Of a stretch of 6,400 bases of DNA, positions 1-5,741 are shown piece by piece. The stretch covers positions 47,813 to 54,212 of the forward strand of contig JADLKI010000005.1 of the NCBI GenBank assembly GCA_015657395.1, read 5' to 3'. The DNA comes from Spirochaetales bacterium. Its GTDB lineage: Bacteria > Spirochaetota > Spirochaetia > Treponematales > Rectinemataceae. Both the position numbers and the translations under genes were made by a program. Position 1 is the stretch's first letter, and each line of letters begins with the position of its first letter. Under the pieces are notes generated by a model that worked only from the letters and a program-made list of their open reading frames with translations, was not told the DNA's origin and searched no databases.

Positions 1-537
1 GCTTCGGGGGAGAAGGCCATGATCGCCGGTGGGGGAATCGGCATCGGCCCCATGCTCTTTCTGGCGGCTTCACTGTCGCAGGAAGATCTTCAGCCGGGCA
101 ACCCGGAGTTTCAGCTCGTCCTGGGATTCCGCAGCACCTCTCTCATCCCCCTGCGCGCCGCTTCTGCCGACGACAGTCCGATGGCTTCTCTCTGGAGACG
201 GTTGCTTTCGCACGCATTCTTCGCCACCGACGACGGATCGGAAGGTTTCCGCGGAACGGTGGTCGATGCTCTCTCCTTTTTAAAGGAGAAAGAAGCTTCG
301 CCGAGAGACTGGCACATCTACGGCTGCGGTCCCGGGCCGATGCTGGCATCCCTGGCGAAGTTCGCAGAGACGCACCACATCGCCGCGCACTGTTCAGCCG
401 AGCAGTGGATGGCCTGCGGAGTCGGCGCCTGCCAAGGGTGCGTGCTTCCCGCCACGTCGGGCGATTTTCTGCGCGTGTGCGCCGACGGCCCCATCTTCGA
501 AGCGAGTCAAATCGACTGGGAGGCGAGCCTGCAATGA
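1..537 (+). CDS. pyrK: Dihydroorotate dehydrogenase B, electron transfer subunit (5' partial)
   Basis: C-terminal part of PyrK, the FAD and [2Fe-2S] subunit that passes electrons from the PyrD flavin to NAD+ in the fourth step of pyrimidine synthesis, in the cytosol. The frame is open from base 1, so the start and the N-terminal FAD-binding domain lie outside the window; about 178 residues remain. Seen: a glycine-rich nucleotide-binding motif GGGIGIGP at bases 28-51, typical of the ferredoxin-reductase NAD domain, then a YGCGPGPML stretch. Near the end are four cysteine codons at 415, 430, 439 and 478 (C-x4-C-x2-C-x12-C), the PyrK iron-sulfur ligands, followed by the family-typical ADGPIF. 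The TGA (535-537) overlaps the pyrD ATG as ATGA, so the two are probably translationally coupled. A methionine at base 19 is internal and is not the start. Identification is firm from the cluster motif plus the neighbour. Confidence 0.93.
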   Translation, partial: ASGEKAMIAGGGIGIGPMLFLAASLSQEDLQPGNPEFQLVLGFRSTSLIPLRAASADDSPMASLWRRLLSHAFFATDDGSEGFRGTVVDALSFLKEKEASPRDWHIYGCGPGPMLASLAKFAETHHIAAHCSAEQWMACGVGACQGCVLPATSGDFLRVCADGPIFEASQIDWEASLQ

Positions 538-1511
538 GCGAGAAAGAACATAAGGGGACACCAGATTCCGGCCTCGACCTCTCTGTGCACATCGGGCAGC
601 TTGTGATGCCCAACCCCGTCGGCGTCGCATCGGGCACCTTTGGCTACGGCGAAGACTACGACGAACTCGTCCACACCGATGCACTGGGCGCGCTCTACAC
701 CAAGGCGGTCACTTTGGAGGCGAGGCGGGGCAATCCCGCGCCGCGCCTCGTGGAGACGCCGATGGGCCTCATCAACTCGATAGGCCTCGCGAATCCCGGC
801 GTCGACCAGTTTCTGCAGGAAAAACTTCCGCTTCTGAGGCGCCACCGCTGCGCGGTCATCGTCAATGTCGCAGGCTCCACCGAGGATGACTACGCCGCTG
901 TCATCGAGCGCATAGAGAGCCACCTTGCGGCGGAGGTCCTGGGACCGGAAGAGCGGCGCGGAGTCGACGGCTACGAGATCAACGTCTCCTGTCCGAATGT
1001 CCACAGAGGGGGCATGTCCTTCGGCATCGATCCCGTGCTGATCGAACGCCTGACGCGCTCCCTGAAGAACCACACGGGACGGCCGCTCATCCTCAAGCTG
1101 AGCCCGAACGTGACGGATATCGCGGAGATCGCACGCGCCGCCGAAGCGGGGGGTGCGGACGCGATATCCTGCATCAACACCGTCGTCGGGATGAGCATAG
1201 ACACTGAAAAACTGAGGCCGGCGATAGGGCGCGGCACCGGCGGCCTCTCGGGGCCCGCCATACGCCCCATCGGAGTGGCGGCGACCTACCGGGTGAGCCG
1301 CGCCGTGCACATCCCGGTCATCGGACTTGGGGGGATCGCCCGGGCGGATGACGCGATCCAGTACCTCCTCGCCGGAGCCCAGGCGGTTCAGATCGGCACC
1401 GCACTCTTCTCGAATCCCCGCGCGCCGCACGAAGTGCTCGACGGCATTGTCGGATGGATGCGGCGGCACTCGGTGAGGGCTGTGCGCGACATCAGGCTGA
1501 TGCTGCAATAG
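534..1511 (+). CDS. pyrD: Dihydroorotate dehydrogenase, class 1B catalytic subunit
   Basis: FMN-containing catalytic subunit that oxidises dihydroorotate to orotate. It pairs with PyrK, whose gene precedes it, to use NAD+ as acceptor; that partner is what marks class 1B. The product is 325 residues, near the family's usual 300-330. Seen: VASGTFGYGEDY near the N-terminus, NSIGLANPG, then NVSCPNVHRGG with the presumed catalytic-base cysteine at residue 153 (codon at 990). These are followed by LKLSPNVTDI, INTVVGM, GGLSGPAI and the FMN phosphate-site segment VIGLGGIARADDAI...GAQAVQIGTALF. The start at 534 is chosen because it overlaps the pyrK stop as ATGA, has GGGAGG at 518-523 ten bases upstream, and places the N-terminus correctly. 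The frame stays open back to 405, but that part lies inside pyrK. It ends with TAG at 1509-1511, followed by a likely terminator. Confidence 0.95.
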   Translation: MSEKEHKGTPDSGLDLSVHIGQLVMPNPVGVASGTFGYGEDYDELVHTDALGALYTKAVTLEARRGNPAPRLVETPMGLINSIGLANPGVDQFLQEKLPLLRRHRCAVIVNVAGSTEDDYAAVIERIESHLAAEVLGPEERRGVDGYEINVSCPNVHRGGMSFGIDPVLIERLTRSLKNHTGRPLILKLSPNVTDIAEIARAAEAGGADAISCINTVVGMSIDTEKLRPAIGRGTGGLSGPAIRPIGVAATYRVSRAVHIPVIGLGGIARADDAIQYLLAGAQAVQIGTALFSNPRAPHEVLDGIVGWMRRHSVRAVRDIRLMLQ

Positions 1512-1544
1512 CCAGCACAATTTCGGGGCACCCCACGCCGATTG

Positions 1545-1586
1545 TTAATTTTTCGCCCGTCGGGTCCGAAAAATTAATCGTTTTTT
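1545..1586 (+). terminator. AT-rich palindrome plus T-run, likely terminator of the pyr operon
   Basis: A perfect 11-base inverted repeat is visible: TTAATTTTTCG at 1545-1555 pairs with CGAAAAATTAA at 1567-1577. Inside it CCC (1556-1558) can pair with GGG (1562-1564) around a three-base loop, leaving a two-base bulge. TCG and then six T (1581-1586) follow. It lies 33 bases after the pyrD stop, where an intrinsic terminator would be expected. Caveats: the stem is A/U-rich and therefore weaker than a classic GC stem, and the T-run begins three bases past the stem. The near-symmetry could also serve as a protein-binding operator. The complement also gives a T-rich flank, so it might act in both directions. 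Confidence 0.6.
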
Positions 1587-1606
1587 AACAATTTGTTCAT
1601 ATTGCA
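1585..1606 (+). promoter_or_regulatory. Possible PhoB-type direct repeat upstream of pstB
   Basis: TTAACA at 1585-1590 and TTCATA at 1596-1601 start exactly 11 bases apart, the helical spacing of PhoB/PhoP binding repeats. A weak -10-like AAGAAT (1617-1622) lies 10 bases beyond the end of the second 11-base unit. TTAACA also matches a sigma70 -35 box at five of six bases, but no good -10 lies 16-18 bases downstream of it, as at activator-dependent promoters. Only two half-sites are visible and the region is AT-rich, so chance is a real alternative. The context (first gene of a pho operon) is the main support. Confidence 0.25.
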
Positions 1607-1635
1607 CTGATGCGAAAAGAATAAGGTATAGGTGC

Positions 1636-2412
1636 ATGATGCAGGAAACCACAACTCGACCCTCCTTTATCATTGAGACCAAGGACCTCAGCATTATCTA
1701 CGGCGACGGCCATGAGGGTGTCAAACACGTCTCAATGGGGTTCCAGGAGCGCAATGTCACGGCCATCATAGGGCCTTCAGGGTGCGGGAAAAGCACGCTT
1801 CTCCGCGGTCTCAACCGGATGAATGAGCTGATACCGGGCACACGCACCCTGGGAGAGGTCTGGTACAGCAATAAAAACATCTATGGGCCTTCCGTGGATC
1901 CGGTGGTGATCCGACGGCACATCGGCATGGTGTTCCAGAAGCCCAACCCTTTCCCCAAAAGTGTCTATCAGAACATCGCCTGGGCTGCAAAAGCGCACGG
2001 CTATTCGGGCAACATGGATGAACTCGTCGAGAACAGCCTGCACAAGGCGGCGCTGTGGGAAGAGGTCAAGGACAAACTGAAGAAGAGCGCCCTCGCTCTC
2101 TCGGGGGGACAGCAGCAGCGGCTCTGCATCGCCCGCGCAATCGCGCTCCAGCCCGACGTGATCCTCATGGACGAGCCGACCAGCGCGCTTGACCCCATCG
2201 CCGCATCCTATATCGAGGATTTGATTTCGGAATTGCGGAAGGACTATACTATCATTATAGTGACGCACAACATGCAGCAGGCCGGCCGCATCTCGGACAA
2301 CACCGCATTTATGCTCTTGGGGGACCTGATTGAGGTCGGACCCACAAAAAAATTATTCATCGCTCCGGAAGATGAGCGGACCGAGCGCTATCTCACCGGC
2401 CGCTTCGGTTGA
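1636..2412 (+). CDS. pstB: Phosphate ABC transporter ATP-binding protein PstB
   Basis: ATPase subunit that drives high-affinity phosphate import through the PstC/PstA membrane channel on the cytoplasmic face. The product is 258 residues, the usual PstB length. Seen: Walker [10 protein letters not shown] (residues 46-54), the PstB-typical [11 protein letters not shown] just after it, and Q-loop Q101 in [18 protein letters not shown]. The ABC signature LSGGQQQR is at 155-162, Walker B VILMDEP at 175-181 with catalytic E180, the D-loop SALD at 183-186, switch His211, and a C-terminal ERYLTGRFG ending characteristic of PstB. All catalytic residues are present. The start is ATG at 1636 or the next codon, ATG at 1639; AAGG (1623-1626) serves the first and AGG (1630-1632) the second. 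It is the first gene of the pstB-phoU-phoB-phoR run. No pstS, pstC or pstA lies upstream, so the membrane part must be encoded elsewhere. Confidence 0.96.
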   Translation: MMQETTTRPSFIIETKDLSIIYGDGHEGVKHVSMGFQERNVTAIIGPSGCGKSTLLRGLNRMNELIPGTRTLGEVWYSNKNIYGPSVDPVVIRRHIGMVFQKPNPFPKSVYQNIAWAAKAHGYSGNMDELVENSLHKAALWEEVKDKLKKSALALSGGQQQRLCIARAIALQPDVILMDEPTSALDPIAASYIEDLISELRKDYTIIIVTHNMQQAGRISDNTAFMLLGDLIEVGPTKKLFIAPEDERTERYLTGRFG

Positions 2413-2421
2413 TGGGGGGAC

Positions 2422-2426
2422 GGAGG
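2422..2426 (+). promoter_or_regulatory. Ribosome binding site that fixes the phoU start
   Basis: GGAGG lies six bases before ATG 2433. It selects that ATG over the upstream in-frame TTG at 2409 and ATG at 2412. Those upstream codons overlap the pstB stop, and the residues they would add (a Gly/Arg-rich stretch) are simply the translated ribosome binding site. Confidence 0.75.
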
Positions 2427-2432
2427 TACAGT

Positions 2433-3089
2433 ATGCCACGGGAAGCATTTGAGCGCTCGATCGAAGAGATCAACGCGCGAATCACCGCGATGGGGGCGGC
2501 GACTGTCGACGCGCTCCAGAAGGCTATGTTTGCATTCCGCGAACGCGACCTCGATTCGGCCAAAAAGATAAAAAAGGCCGACGTCCTCATCGATATCCAG
2601 CAGCTTGAAATCGACGATCTCATCGCGACGACCATGGCGACACAGCAGCCTGTCGCCAAGGACCTGCGCCTTCTTCTCTGTGCCATTCAGATGGCCTCCG
2701 ACCTCGAGCGCGGCGCGGACTACGCCGCACACCTGGCCAAGGCGACGAAATTCTTTGTGCAGGAACCCCAGTGGCGTCAGACTGAAATACTCGAGCAGAT
2801 GGCAAACATCGGCGCCTCGATGATCACCGGCACGGTCAATGCCTTCATCGGAAGGGACGCCCAGCTTGCCCGCCAGACTTCGCTCCTGGATGACCAGATC
2901 GATCATCTCCACAAGGGGCTGATAAAGGAGATGGTCCTCCTGCTCGGCACGCGCCCCGACGATGCAGAGAAAGTGACGAAATTCATTCAGGTCTCAGGCT
3001 ATCTGGAGAGACTCGGCGACCACATGACCAACGCGTGCGAGTCCATACTGTATATGATCGAGGGAATCCACGTCGAACTGAACACGTAA
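2433..3089 (+). CDS. phoU: Phosphate signalling protein PhoU
   Basis: Cytoplasmic helical-bundle protein that, in the family, links Pst transporter state to PhoR and keeps the Pho response off when phosphate is sufficient. The product is 218 residues, a normal PhoU length. It shows the expected two-repeat plan. The first repeat carries KDLRLLLCAIQMASDLERGADYAAH (segment near residues 77-100) and the second carries KFIQVSGYLERLGDHMTN (183-200) with E192, D196 and N200. These E/D-x3-D type clusters bind metal in known PhoU proteins. The first repeat has ERGADY where the second has the more typical ERLGDH. The start at 2433 follows GGAGG at six bases' spacing, giving an N-terminus MPREAFERSIEEI. 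It sits 20 bases after pstB and eight before phoB, so it is almost certainly in the same transcript. Confidence 0.94.
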   Translation: MPREAFERSIEEINARITAMGAATVDALQKAMFAFRERDLDSAKKIKKADVLIDIQQLEIDDLIATTMATQQPVAKDLRLLLCAIQMASDLERGADYAAHLAKATKFFVQEPQWRQTEILEQMANIGASMITGTVNAFIGRDAQLARQTSLLDDQIDHLHKGLIKEMVLLLGTRPDDAEKVTKFIQVSGYLERLGDHMTNACESILYMIEGIHVELNT

Positions 3090-3097
3090 GGTGAATC

Positions 3098-3889
3098 ATG
3101 GAAACCATACTGGTAGTTGAAGATGACCGCGACATCGCCCAGATGATCGCGACGAGCCTCGGCAAGGCCGGCTACCATATTGTGATACAGCAGGATGCCG
3201 AGCATGCCCACGCATTCTTGAAAAACGGCGCCGTATCCGCAATTCTGCTCGACCTCATGCTGCCGGGCATGGACGGATTCGCCTTTATCCGAAAACTCAA
3301 AAAAGATCCCTCACTTTCGTCCATTCCCATCATCATAGCCTCGGCGAAAGACGATGACGCAGATGTGGTGGCGGGGCTCGAGCTCGGCGCAGAGGACTAC
3401 ATTGTGAAGCCCTTCAGCCTCAAGGTGCTGGAAGCCAGGCTGCGCGCAGCCCTCAGGCGCCATGATTTCAGCGCCCTGACCGAAGACACCAGCGCCCGCC
3501 TGCAAAAGATGGGCATTCTGCTCGACAGCAGCCGGCACGAAGTCAGGAAGGAGAACGAAATCGTCGATCTCTCCGCGACGGAGTTCTCGATTCTCGAGCT
3601 GCTGATGAAGAACCCCGGACGAGTTTTTCCCAGGGACAGGCTGATCGCGGAAATCCGCGGCGGCGATGTCGCGGTGACAGAGCGCTCTATCGACGTTCAT
3701 ATCCTCGCAATCCGCCGCAAGCTGGGCGAAAAGGGCGCACTCATAGAGACTGTGAGGGGGTCGGATACCGATTCAGAGACGAATGAAAGACACCGATGTG
3801 CGTATTCCAATGAGCGCAAGGCGCCTCTTGTTCCGGGGACTGTTCGGTCTCGTCTGCTCCGCGCTGATATCTTTTCTTATTGCAAATAA
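3098..3889 (+). CDS. phoB: Phosphate response regulator PhoB, frameshifted near its C-terminus
   Basis: OmpR/PhoB-family transcription factor phosphorylated by PhoR. Seen: receiver domain, residues 1-120, with acidic pocket E8/D9/D10, phospho-acceptor D52 in LLDLMLPGMDG, S82 and K104 in YIVKPFS. The winged-helix DNA-binding domain follows from about residue 128, with LSATEFSILELLMKNPGRVF and the recognition-helix region TERSIDVHILAIRRKLGE. The literal frame runs to 3889, giving 263 residues with an unnatural tail after ETVRG that overlaps phoR. One extra G in the run at 3756-3760 would instead give VRGVGYRFRDE and TGA at 3784-3786: 229 residues, the length of E. coli PhoB, with an ATGA overlap with phoR. 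The true end is therefore probably 3786. ATG 3098 follows AAGGTG at 3088-3093. Whether the shift is an error or real cannot be decided from the sequence. As read, the last strand of the winged domain is altered. Confidence 0.92.
   Translation: METILVVEDDRDIAQMIATSLGKAGYHIVIQQDAEHAHAFLKNGAVSAILLDLMLPGMDGFAFIRKLKKDPSLSSIPIIIASAKDDDADVVAGLELGAEDYIVKPFSLKVLEARLRAALRRHDFSALTEDTSARLQKMGILLDSSRHEVRKENEIVDLSATEFSILELLMKNPGRVFPRDRLIAEIRGGDVAVTERSIDVHILAIRRKLGEKGALIETVRGSDTDSETNERHRCAYSNERKAPLVPGTVRSRLLRADIFSYCK
3756..3786 (+). other. Frameshift point and out-of-frame remnant of the PhoB C-terminus
   Basis: Five G at 3756-3760 end the codons AGG GGG. Stepping back one base and reading from 3760 gives GTC GGA TAC CGA TTC AGA GAC GAA TGA, that is VGYRFRDE and stop. 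This completes the strongly conserved VRGVGYRF turn of OmpR-type winged helices. The restored stop forms ATGA with the phoR start at 3783. Both facts point to the same ancestral reading frame with a sixth G. Confidence 0.88.
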
Positions 3890-5231
3890 TTACAGTACTT
3901 GGGTCGCCTTCGCCGTCTTCCTGGCGCTGAGCCTTGTGCTCTTTGTCGTTCTTTTCGTCCTGCAGAATGCGCTGTACCAGCGGCCGCTCGCCGCGCTCGC
4001 GGCCAAGGTCGGTCCCCTCTCTCCCGGCCAGGCGCTGGACATCCCCGACGAATTTGCCAAAATCGAACAGAGCCTCAGCCTTGTCGCTCAGAATCTGAAT
4101 GCCCGATCGCGCGAGGTCTCGGAGCTCGCGGAGCGGCTCCAATCCATCTTCGACGCAACAGAGGAAGCGATCATCGCCATCCGCGCGCCGAACGAACTTT
4201 TGGCCGCGAACACGGCGGCATACCGGCTCTTCGAGCTCCCCAGGGCAGCCGCCCCGACGGCGGAATCCTTCTTTTTCAAAGCGCCCCCGATCATCGGGAT
4301 CATAGAGAAATGCCTCAAGGAAGGCTACGCTTTTCTCGAGCAATTTTCGATGTTGAAAGAAAAAAAAGAGGTGATCCTCACTGCTCGGGGAAAGCGGTTC
4401 CGGGTCGGGGATTCCGACGGTGTCGTCATCGTGATCAACGACGTCACCTCCCTCAAAAAGATGGAGCTCCTCAAAAAGAACTTTGTCGCGAACGTGTCCC
4501 ACGAACTCCGCACTCCCGTGCAGATCGTAAAGGGATATGCCGAGCTGCTCGACGGGGCGGAGATAGGCGAAGAATGCCACAGCTGGGCAAAGGTGATAGG
4601 TCACCAGGCTGCCCGCATGGAGCGCATCGTCGCGGACCTCCTCATGCTGGCCAAGCTGGAACATGACCCGGCCTCCTGGATCGTCAAGGAGCCCTTCTTT
4701 CTCAAGTCGGTGCTGGCAGAGGCTGTCCGCACCGTGGGGCTCCAGTATGCCGATTCGGGCGCCATCGAACTCGACTGCCCCGAGGAACTGCAGGTGTACG
4801 CAAACCCCGGACTGATAGAGCAGGCGATATTCAATCTCATGGCCAACGCGGTGCAGCATTCCGGCTCTCACGAAAAGGTCCTGGTGGGCGTCGCGCAGGA
4901 AGGGAATGACGTCGTCGTGCGCGTGAGGGATTTCGGTTCGGGCATACCTCCCAAGGACCTCGCCCACATCTTCGAGCGCTTCTACCGCGCCGACAGGGCC
5001 CGCAGCAGCGCGAGCGGGGATGGGGTTGCCCGGGCTCCATCGAGCGGCGGTTCGGGGCTCGGGCTCGCCATTGTGAAGCACATCGCGCTCGCCCACGGAG
5101 GGACGGTCCGCGCCGAGAGCTGGGCCGGAGAGGGTTCGCTCTTCGAGTTCAGATTTCCCAATGTCACAGAAGATGCTGACGGCGCAGGTCAGCCAGCAGA
5201 CCAGACCGCAGTTCCGCCAGCATCCTCCTGA
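3783..5231 (+). CDS. phoR: Phosphate regulon sensor histidine kinase PhoR
   Basis: Membrane sensor kinase, 482 residues, partner of the PhoB encoded just upstream. Seen: two hydrophobic segments (about 15-34 and 39-61) separated by only a few residues, so there is almost no external sensing domain. A linker and a PAS-like domain follow (about 112-225: QSIFDATEEAIIAI...VIVINDVTSL). The HisKA H-box is FVANVSHELRTP with phospho-acceptor H240, then N-box NLMANAVQHS (351-360), G1 DFGSGIP (383-389), F-box FERFYRADRAR (397-407) and G2 GGSGLGLAIVK. The ATP lid between F-box and G2 is lengthened by roughly ten Ser/Ala/Gly-rich residues (about 409-421). The last about 22 residues are low complexity and overlap the opposite-strand DUF4416 gene. 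There is no strong Shine-Dalgarno before ATG 3783, which fits coupling to the restored phoB stop. By family knowledge it reads phosphate status through Pst/PhoU rather than by binding phosphate. Confidence 0.93.
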   Translation: MKDTDVRIPMSARRLLFRGLFGLVCSALISFLIANNYSTWVAFAVFLALSLVLFVVLFVLQNALYQRPLAALAAKVGPLSPGQALDIPDEFAKIEQSLSLVAQNLNARSREVSELAERLQSIFDATEEAIIAIRAPNELLAANTAAYRLFELPRAAAPTAESFFFKAPPIIGIIEKCLKEGYAFLEQFSMLKEKKEVILTARGKRFRVGDSDGVVIVINDVTSLKKMELLKKNFVANVSHELRTPVQIVKGYAELLDGAEIGEECHSWAKVIGHQAARMERIVADLLMLAKLEHDPASWIVKEPFFLKSVLAEAVRTVGLQYADSGAIELDCPEELQVYANPGLIEQAIFNLMANAVQHSGSHEKVLVGVAQEGNDVVVRVRDFGSGIPPKDLAHIFERFYRADRARSSASGDGVARAPSSGGSGLGLAIVKHIALAHGGTVRAESWAGEGSLFEFRFPNVTEDADGAGQPADQTAVPPASS

Positions 5232-5700
5232 CCGGCTCCGACGCCCAATCGGGATATGTCCAGGGAAGCGCCCTGAATTCACCATGTTCGAACATCAGGG
5301 TCAACTCGCCATAGATGCCGCCGGCAAGAGGAATGCGGTGCGAGCGGTCCTTGGTGGTGGCGAGGCAGAATCGCGCAGTGCCGAGCAGACCCGGGTCGAG
5401 GTTGACCTTTCTCGAGCCATCTTCAGCGAGTTTCTGTTCGATGGAATCTGTGGCATGCTTGACCGCGGCCAGGGTGGAAGGATCGACGAGCCGGCCGAAG
5501 CCCCAGTAGGACCGCAGGATATGCTCTCCCATTTCGGGGCAATAGTATGTTGTCCACACAAACGCTTCTCTCTCCGACCGGAAACACAGAGGACCGTAGA
5601 GCTCGACCATCGCATCGAGCGCAGCATTCTCCGCCTTTTCATCGGAAGAGAGCACGCCCACGACGAGACGCTCGGGGATAAATGCTTTTTCAAGTCCCAT
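5164..5700 (-). CDS. DUF4416 family protein of unknown function
   Basis: Uncharacterised conserved protein of 178 residues. I recognise it as DUF4416 from the set of motifs: an N-terminal LVVGVLSSDE strand, ELYGPLCFRSE, TYYCPEMG (51-58), KVNLDPGLL (98-106), the run LATTKDRSHRIPLAGGIYGE (113-132) and WTYPDW (147-152). Length is typical. No signal peptide or membrane segment is seen, so it is probably cytosolic. The start at 5700 is supported by GGAAGG (complement of 5709-5714) eight bases upstream. It is transcribed toward phoR, and their 3' ends overlap by 68 bp. It is divergent from the peptide-binding gene, so it shares no operon in this window and its neighbours say nothing firm about its role. 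The polar, invariant-looking TTKDR-HRI segment could be a binding or catalytic site, but that is a guess. Confidence 0.85.
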   Translation of the reverse strand: MGLEKAFIPERLVVGVLSSDEKAENAALDAMVELYGPLCFRSEREAFVWTTYYCPEMGEHILRSYWGFGRLVDPSTLAAVKHATDSIEQKLAEDGSRKVNLDPGLLGTARFCLATTKDRSHRIPLAGGIYGELTLMFEHGEFRALPWTYPDWASEPVRRMLAELRSGLLADLRRQHLL

Positions 5701-5741
5701 ATTGATTGCCTTCCGCGCTATTTTATCGCATACTTATTACT
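5701..5741. promoter_or_regulatory. Short divergent intergenic region between DUF4416 and the peptide-binding gene
   Basis: Only 41 bases separate the two start codons, so both promoters must overlap here or extend into the genes. On the + strand TTGCCT (5706-5711) and CATACT (5729-5734) are 17 bases apart, each matching the sigma70 boxes at four of six positions. That pair would start transcription at about the ATG at 5742. On the - strand TTGAGT (complement of 5746-5751) and GATAAA (complement of 5722-5727) are 18 apart, also four of six each. All are weak matches. The GGAAGG ribosome binding site of the - strand gene is at 5709-5714. Confidence 0.3.

Noticed and set aside
405..533. Upstream extension of pyrD to base 405.
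   Set aside because: The added residues are Arg-rich out-of-frame translation of the PyrK iron-sulfur region. The ATGA junction at 534 with a ribosome binding site is the proper start.
1501..1517. Small inverted repeat TGCTG/CAGCA across the pyrD stop.
   Set aside because: Five base pairs with a seven-base loop and no T-run. The larger palindrome at 1545-1577 is the better terminator.
507..1520. Open frame of 337 codons on the - strand opposite pyrD.
   Set aside because: Antisense shadow. pyrD on the + strand is unmistakable from its FMN and catalytic motifs.
3787..3889. Reading the long tail of PhoB as a genuine extra domain.
   Set aside because: It is the +1 frame of the phoR N-terminal membrane region and shows no domain. 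The conserved PhoB ending is present one frame over.
3741..5285. Long open frame of 514 codons on the - strand opposite phoR.
   Set aside because: It is a frame shadow of a high-GC gene. The + strand frame has every histidine kinase motif in order, while this one shows no recognisable domain.
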